This document shows positions 55,425-58,460 of a stretch of DNA of 58,460 nt, one piece after another. The translations under genes and the position numbers were made by a program. Every line of letters starts with the position of its first letter. Within the stretch, counting starts at the first letter, position 1. The notes beneath the pieces are model-generated. The model saw only the letters and a program-made list of their open reading frames with translations, made no database searches and was not told the DNA's origin. The DNA lies in contig CAHJWI010000027.1 in NCBI GenBank assembly GCA_903642225.1, positions 1 through 58,460 on the forward strand. Reading direction: 5' to 3'. The DNA is from Acidobacteriaceae bacterium. GTDB taxonomy: Bacteria > Acidobacteriota > Terriglobia > Terriglobales > Acidobacteriaceae.

Positions 55425-55516
55425 TCTGCTGACCCGTTAGGATCACTTGTTGCATGATGGTGCAGCGCCTAGCGGGTTGTCAACAACGGTGTTGTGGATA
55501 ACCGCAAAGGAGTACC

Positions 55517-56161
55517 ATGATTTGTTCATTGAATTGCTTCTGCGACTTCATGGAAGCGCAGACCCCCGAACGTCAAGCCTCTGTCATTCGTAAGTACAGG
55601 AAGGGGGCTTCGGCACCTGCTAAGGGCATGGTGGTTTATTACCGGCCTGCATTGAGTGCCATGCGTGGAAGACTCGCAGCCAGTGCGAGCGAAGATGAGA
55701 CGCTGAGAGCCATCCGAGAGGCCTGCTTTCTTAAGAACTGGCCAGACAAGCTGATCGACGCCCGCATCGAGGCAAACATTTATGCCTACCGAGCCTTCCG
55801 AGAAGAGTTTGGGCAAAAGAAGTTGCGCATCTTCTCAAACCCGAGAATGCAATTCTTGGCGAGTCCTGACCTCGCAGTAAACATGCAGCCTGAGTTCTAC
55901 GCCGAGGTCGACGGTGTAGTAACGATGTGGAAATTTGGAATGACTAAAAAGAAGCGAAATGAACAGATTATTCGCTCGATTCTGCAGATGTTGCTGCATG
56001 CAAGCAGGCACAGGGGCCTCAACATTCCTATTCAGCAAATCCGCTTCCTTGACCTACGGAATGGGAACGTGTACGTCGAGGACTCCCCCGACGCACTTGC
56101 TCTAGCGAAGCTGGAGGAAGCGGCCACATCTCTTGCTGCGGCTTGGGCTCAAGCCGCCTGA
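55517..56161 (+). CDS. Unknown protein with weak PD-(D/E)XK nuclease-like features
   Basis: 214 aa. AAAGGAG precedes the ATG by four bases. The family is not recognised. The sequence has an N-terminal helical part (to about residue 100), then LRIFSNPRMQFLASPDLAV, EFYAEVDGVVTMWKFG and the helix RNEQIIRSILQMLLHASRH. The order Asp118, Asp132, Lys139, then a Gln-containing helix is reminiscent of Cas4/RecB-type PD-(D/E)XK nucleases, but the exact ExK motif is absent. There is no signal peptide or membrane segment. A strong hairpin lies upstream and another just after the stop. Converges with a metallopeptidase gene. Function not assigned; a defence or toxin role is only inferred from context. Confidence 0.7.
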   Translation: MICSLNCFCDFMEAQTPERQASVIRKYRKGASAPAKGMVVYYRPALSAMRGRLAASASEDETLRAIREACFLKNWPDKLIDARIEANIYAYRAFREEFGQKKLRIFSNPRMQFLASPDLAVNMQPEFYAEVDGVVTMWKFGMTKKKRNEQIIRSILQMLLHASRHRGLNIPIQQIRFLDLRNGNVYVEDSPDALALAKLEEAATSLAAAWAQAA

Positions 56162-56240
56162 TTTCACAGAGGTGCCTGTAAGTCAACATGGCCAACTTAT
56201 AGGTGCCTACTTATTAGGTCGTATGTGCGCAGGGAACAAG

Positions 56241-56269
56241 CGTCACTTGTAGTGGCGATACAAGTGACG
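56241..56269 (+). terminator. Hairpin after the unknown gene, overlapping the end of the convergent gene
   Basis: Perfect 11-bp stem (CGTCACTTGTA / TACAAGTGACG) with a 7-base loop, followed on the plus strand by TTTCCGCTTT. It is placed to end transcription from 55517, and it overlaps the last codons of the minus-strand metallopeptidase gene. Confidence 0.6.
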
Positions 56270-57238
56270 TTTCCGCTTTGTAAGCTGGCCGGAGATGCTC
56301 TGAATTGGTCCTGCTACCGGGAGCGGTGCGAGCTTTCCTAAGCATGTCTTCAGCGGCTCTAGCTCATCCCGTAGATTGGCCCAATGCATTCGTATGGCTT
56401 CTATCCGATTTGTACCTTCTGAGGACAGCGCATAAGTTAACGCCTTTAGGTCATAGTTATTGCGACCTACGATGTAGGCGTAAGCTTTTTCCACATCGAT
56501 GAATGTTTTTCTGTACAGCTCACTAAGGCTGTCAAGTAGGACTGTTTCACCCCTCTTAGCTAAAAATGCTTCCATCGTCAGCAAAACCATTCGCAGACGA
56601 AGCATAGGGGGTGGATGAGAAGAAGTAAGTGAACGTCGTGTGTGCCGGTCGTCGTCCAATATGCGGAACAAAGTGTAGATCGCAAACATCCAAAGACGCA
56701 ATAGATTTTGTGGCTTCGCTAGTGTCGCCGCCGTTTCTTCTCCTACAGTCCAACGGTATGCTCCGTCTAGAAATGGGCCAAGGCTTTCGAGTGTTGCTCC
56801 AGAATCTGCATCCATTTCTAACGTAAAGGAGTCCTCACTTTGGTTGGGAACAATCGCATGCACGGCCTCACTCATTGAAGCCGTCCCGTTGTGCTGCATC
56901 CTGAGTTGCGTGTGACCATGCACGATATGAGTAAGCTCATGCGCAGTGAGAAAGCGAAAACCCATGATCAACAACAAATTTACTATTTTTCGCCTTTCGA
57001 TGTCGTGCGGCCGCAGGTCTAGGCGTGGACCCGGCGGCAACTCAGATGCTTTCCTTTCCATACCAGGATCCCCAAACTCGACCAAGATATCGGAGAAGGA
57101 CAGCGCGCAATGTAAAAAGTTACCCAGTGAGATGTGCAGGTAAGAGCTCACAGCTATCACTGAGCAAATAGGGTTTTTGGATTCGATTGCAAATGCTTGA
57201 AGCTCACCTTTCGGTGATTCGAAAAAGCCATACTCCAC
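56243..57238 (-). CDS. Zinc metallopeptidase-like protein (HExxH ... ExxAD), unknown family
   Basis: 331 aa from a GTG at 57238. His100-Glu101-Leu-Thr-His104 (FLTAHELTHIVHGH) is a zinc-protease motif. Glu141 in LEMDADSGA (ExxAD) is in the right place for the third gluzincin ligand, as in M48 or ImmA/IrrE-like proteins. It also recalls the Lit/peptidase U49 type, a phage-exclusion protease that cleaves EF-Tu; this is only a resemblance. The C-terminal ~180 residues are helical and unrecognised. No signal or membrane segment, so cytoplasmic. The GTG start may be false: the frame is open and protein-like for 70 codons further up. Converges with the unknown gene at 55517. Confidence 0.65.
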   Translation of the reverse strand: MEYGFFESPKGELQAFAIESKNPICSVIAVSSYLHISLGNFLHCALSFSDILVEFGDPGMERKASELPPGPRLDLRPHDIERRKIVNLLLIMGFRFLTAHELTHIVHGHTQLRMQHNGTASMSEAVHAIVPNQSEDSFTLEMDADSGATLESLGPFLDGAYRWTVGEETAATLAKPQNLLRLWMFAIYTLFRILDDDRHTRRSLTSSHPPPMLRLRMVLLTMEAFLAKRGETVLLDSLSELYRKTFIDVEKAYAYIVGRNNYDLKALTYALSSEGTNRIEAIRMHWANLRDELEPLKTCLGKLAPLPVAGPIQSISGQLTKRKRHLYRHYK

Positions 57239-57448
57239 GGGTGCCTGTTTAGTAAAGCACCCTATCCTGACAGCATTGTCGATATATTCCTGCTCACGCT
57301 TGATGTGCCATAAACAATTACGCTGCAGGTCGGTGGACTCAAAATCACAGACGAATGGCTCTCGACCAGTGACACGCCGTACTACATCAAAGTAAGACGT
57401 GCTGTAGATAAGCGCCTCTATAGTGCTCTGAAGGAAAGCTTGAATGCT
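57239..57448 (-). other. Likely N-terminal extension of the metallopeptidase, with no start codon
   Basis: In the same frame, 70 codons read as good protein: SIQAFLQSTIEALIYSTSYF, DVVRRVTGREPFVCDFESTD, LQRNCLWHIKREQEYIDNAV. There is no ATG, GTG or TTG in this part before a TGA at 57449-57451. A different frame offers an ATG at about 57480 (MHHHPTGGILTEVKHS) that would join this run after a single frameshift. So the gene is either frameshifted near 57445, or really starts at GTG 57238 and has lost its N-terminus. Confidence 0.55.
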
Positions 57449-57609
57449 TCACTTCAGTCAGTATTCCGCCTGTCGGATGATGGTGCATCCAAATAGCCGG
57501 TGTTAAGCGGCCCGGGCAGTAATGAAACAAATGTAGTGAAGTGCCCAAAGCACGAAGAGGAGAATCTCAGAAGAAGATTTTCAGTAGACAGGACCCTAAG
57601 TAGGGTGTC

Positions 57610-58460
57610 TCACTCTACCGTGACGCTCTTGGCGAGATTTCTTGGTTGGTCTACGTCGCAGCCTCGGCGGACGGCTATGTGGTAGGCGAGGAGTTGGAGG
57701 GGGACTACTTCGAGGATGGGGAGGAGGAGTTCGGGGGCGGCGGGGATGTGGATGACGGCTTCGACGAGGTTGGCGATTTCTGTGTCGCCTTCAGTGGCGA
57801 TGGCGATGACGCGGCCGGAGCGGGCGGTGACTTCCTGGATGTTGGAGAGGGTTTTTTCGTACTTGAGGACCGAGGTGGGGTCCGCGGGGTCTTTGGTGGC
57901 GATGCAGACGACGGGGAGGGTCTCGTCGATGAGGGCGTTGGGGCCGTGCTTCATTTCGCCGGCGGGGTAGCCTTCTGCGTGGATGTAGCTGATTTCCTTG
58001 AGCTTGAGGGCGCCTTCAAGGGCGATGGGGTAGTGGATGCCGCGGCCGAGGAAGAGGAAGTCGCGGGCGTTGGAGAAGGACTTGGCAAGGGCGCAGGTCT
58101 GGTCGTCGGTGGAGCGGAGGATGTCTTCGAGCTTGCCGGGGATCTTGGCTAATTCGTCGGCATAGTGGCGGCTCAGGTCGGGTGTGACGGTGCCGCGCTG
58201 CTGGCCGAGGTAGAGCGCGAGGGTGAAGAGAGCGGTGAGCTGGGCGGTGAAGGCCTTGGTGCTGGCGACGCCGATTTCAGGGCCGGCGTTGGTGGTGATG
58301 ACGCCCTGGGCGCGGCGGGTGATGGCGGAGCCGACGACGTTGCAGATGGCGAGGGTGGGTGTGCCCTTGGAGATCATTTCGGACTGGGCGGCGATGGTGT
58401 CTGCGGTTTCGCCGGACTGGGTGATGAGGAGGCCGAGGGCGCCGGGGATGGGGTCGCGGT
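57610..58460 (-). CDS. glmS: Glutamine-fructose-6-phosphate transaminase (isomerising), C-terminal part
   Basis: The frame is open to the window edge, so about 283 residues of the C-terminal isomerase half are seen. GlmS makes glucosamine-6-phosphate, the first step to UDP-GlcNAc for peptidoglycan. Two SIS domains are visible, the first with [12 protein letters not shown] and the second with [20 protein letters not shown], followed by [17 protein letters not shown]. The normal C-terminus [13 protein letters not shown] is intact. The N-terminal glutaminase domain lies outside the window. Cytoplasmic. Confidence 0.96.
   Translation of the reverse strand, partial: RDPIPGALGLLITQSGETADTIAAQSEMISKGTPTLAICNVVGSAITRRAQGVITTNAGPEIGVASTKAFTAQLTALFTLALYLGQQRGTVTPDLSRHYADELAKIPGKLEDILRSTDDQTCALAKSFSNARDFLFLGRGIHYPIALEGALKLKEISYIHAEGYPAGEMKHGPNALIDETLPVVCIATKDPADPTSVLKYEKTLSNIQEVTARSGRVIAIATEGDTEIANLVEAVIHIPAAPELLLPILEVVPLQLLAYHIAVRRGCDVDQPRNLAKSVTVE

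Noticed and set aside
57646..58152. Acidic, Gly-rich plus-strand ORF
   Set aside because: It is the reverse of glmS, caused by a biased codon pattern; there is no ribosome site.
1..58460. CRISPR arrays
   Set aside because: No regularly spaced direct repeats of 20-50 bases were seen on reading the window.

Overview
The window looks like part of the chromosome of an acidobacterium of the Terriglobus/Granulicella/Edaphobacter type (Terriglobia). This is inferred from gene content, not from a marker gene. The window has three very large (about 1,130-1,223 aa) Oar-like TonB-dependent receptors and a smaller fourth one, each with an N-terminal carboxypeptidase-regulatory-like domain. It also has secreted S9 peptidases, several Tat-exported enzymes, a stand-alone PurS, and many decayed genes with acidobacterial-style integrase and HNH sequences.

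Layout. 0-5.4 kb: a three-subunit molybdenum hydroxylase (FAD, Mo and Tat-exported 2Fe-2S subunits, with overlapping genes) followed at once by a secreted GH13 alpha-glucosidase. 5.4-8.2 kb: decayed genes (including a LysR regulator) around an intact cupin. 8.2-14.5 kb: a TonB receptor, a secreted propeller protein with a ricin-type lectin tail, and a Tat-exported Ntn-asparaginase relative whose catalytic threonine position is proline. 14.5-17.3 kb: a gene graveyard (HNH endonuclease, Zn-alcohol dehydrogenase, tyrosine integrase). 17.3-25.7 kb: an arylsulfotransferase-like propeller, a TonB receptor and an S9 peptidase. 25.7-27.3 kb: integrase, TetR and SDR scraps. 27.4-37.1 kb: a nutrient-scavenging block with MetN, an unusual MetI-MetQ fusion, an S9 peptidase, a TonB receptor and a sarcosine-oxidase-like enzyme. 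37.1-38.8 kb: decayed DNA with a recognisable N-terminus of the RNA-repair methyltransferase Hen1. 38.8-45.5 kb: a TonB receptor, a broken integrase, a broken M48 peptidase, a DUF2339-like fragment, and tRNA-Ser(GCU). 45.5-53.3 kb: a GH19 endolysin-like protein, an APC permease, inorganic pyrophosphatase, PurS, a Tat-exported class V aminotransferase, and a Tat-exported GH79-like glycosidase. 53.7-55.2 kb: two decayed REP-associated transposase (RAYT) copies, each with a REP-like palindrome. 55.2-57.5 kb: a strong hairpin leader and a convergent pair of unfamiliar genes, one with weak nuclease-like features and one a zinc metallopeptidase with HExxH and ExxAD motifs. 57.6 kb to the end: the C-terminal part of GlmS.

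How the genes work together. The intact genes describe a scavenging lifestyle. TonB receptors bring large substrates across the outer membrane. Secreted peptidases and glycosidases break polymers down. MetN/MetIQ, the APC permease and the sarcosine oxidase handle the released amino acids and N-methyl amino acids. The most interesting candidates for something undescribed are the 55.2-57.5 kb pair (possible defence or toxin module), the MetI-MetQ fusion, and the His-rich asparaginase-like pseudoenzyme. Everything was read by eye; no database search was run.
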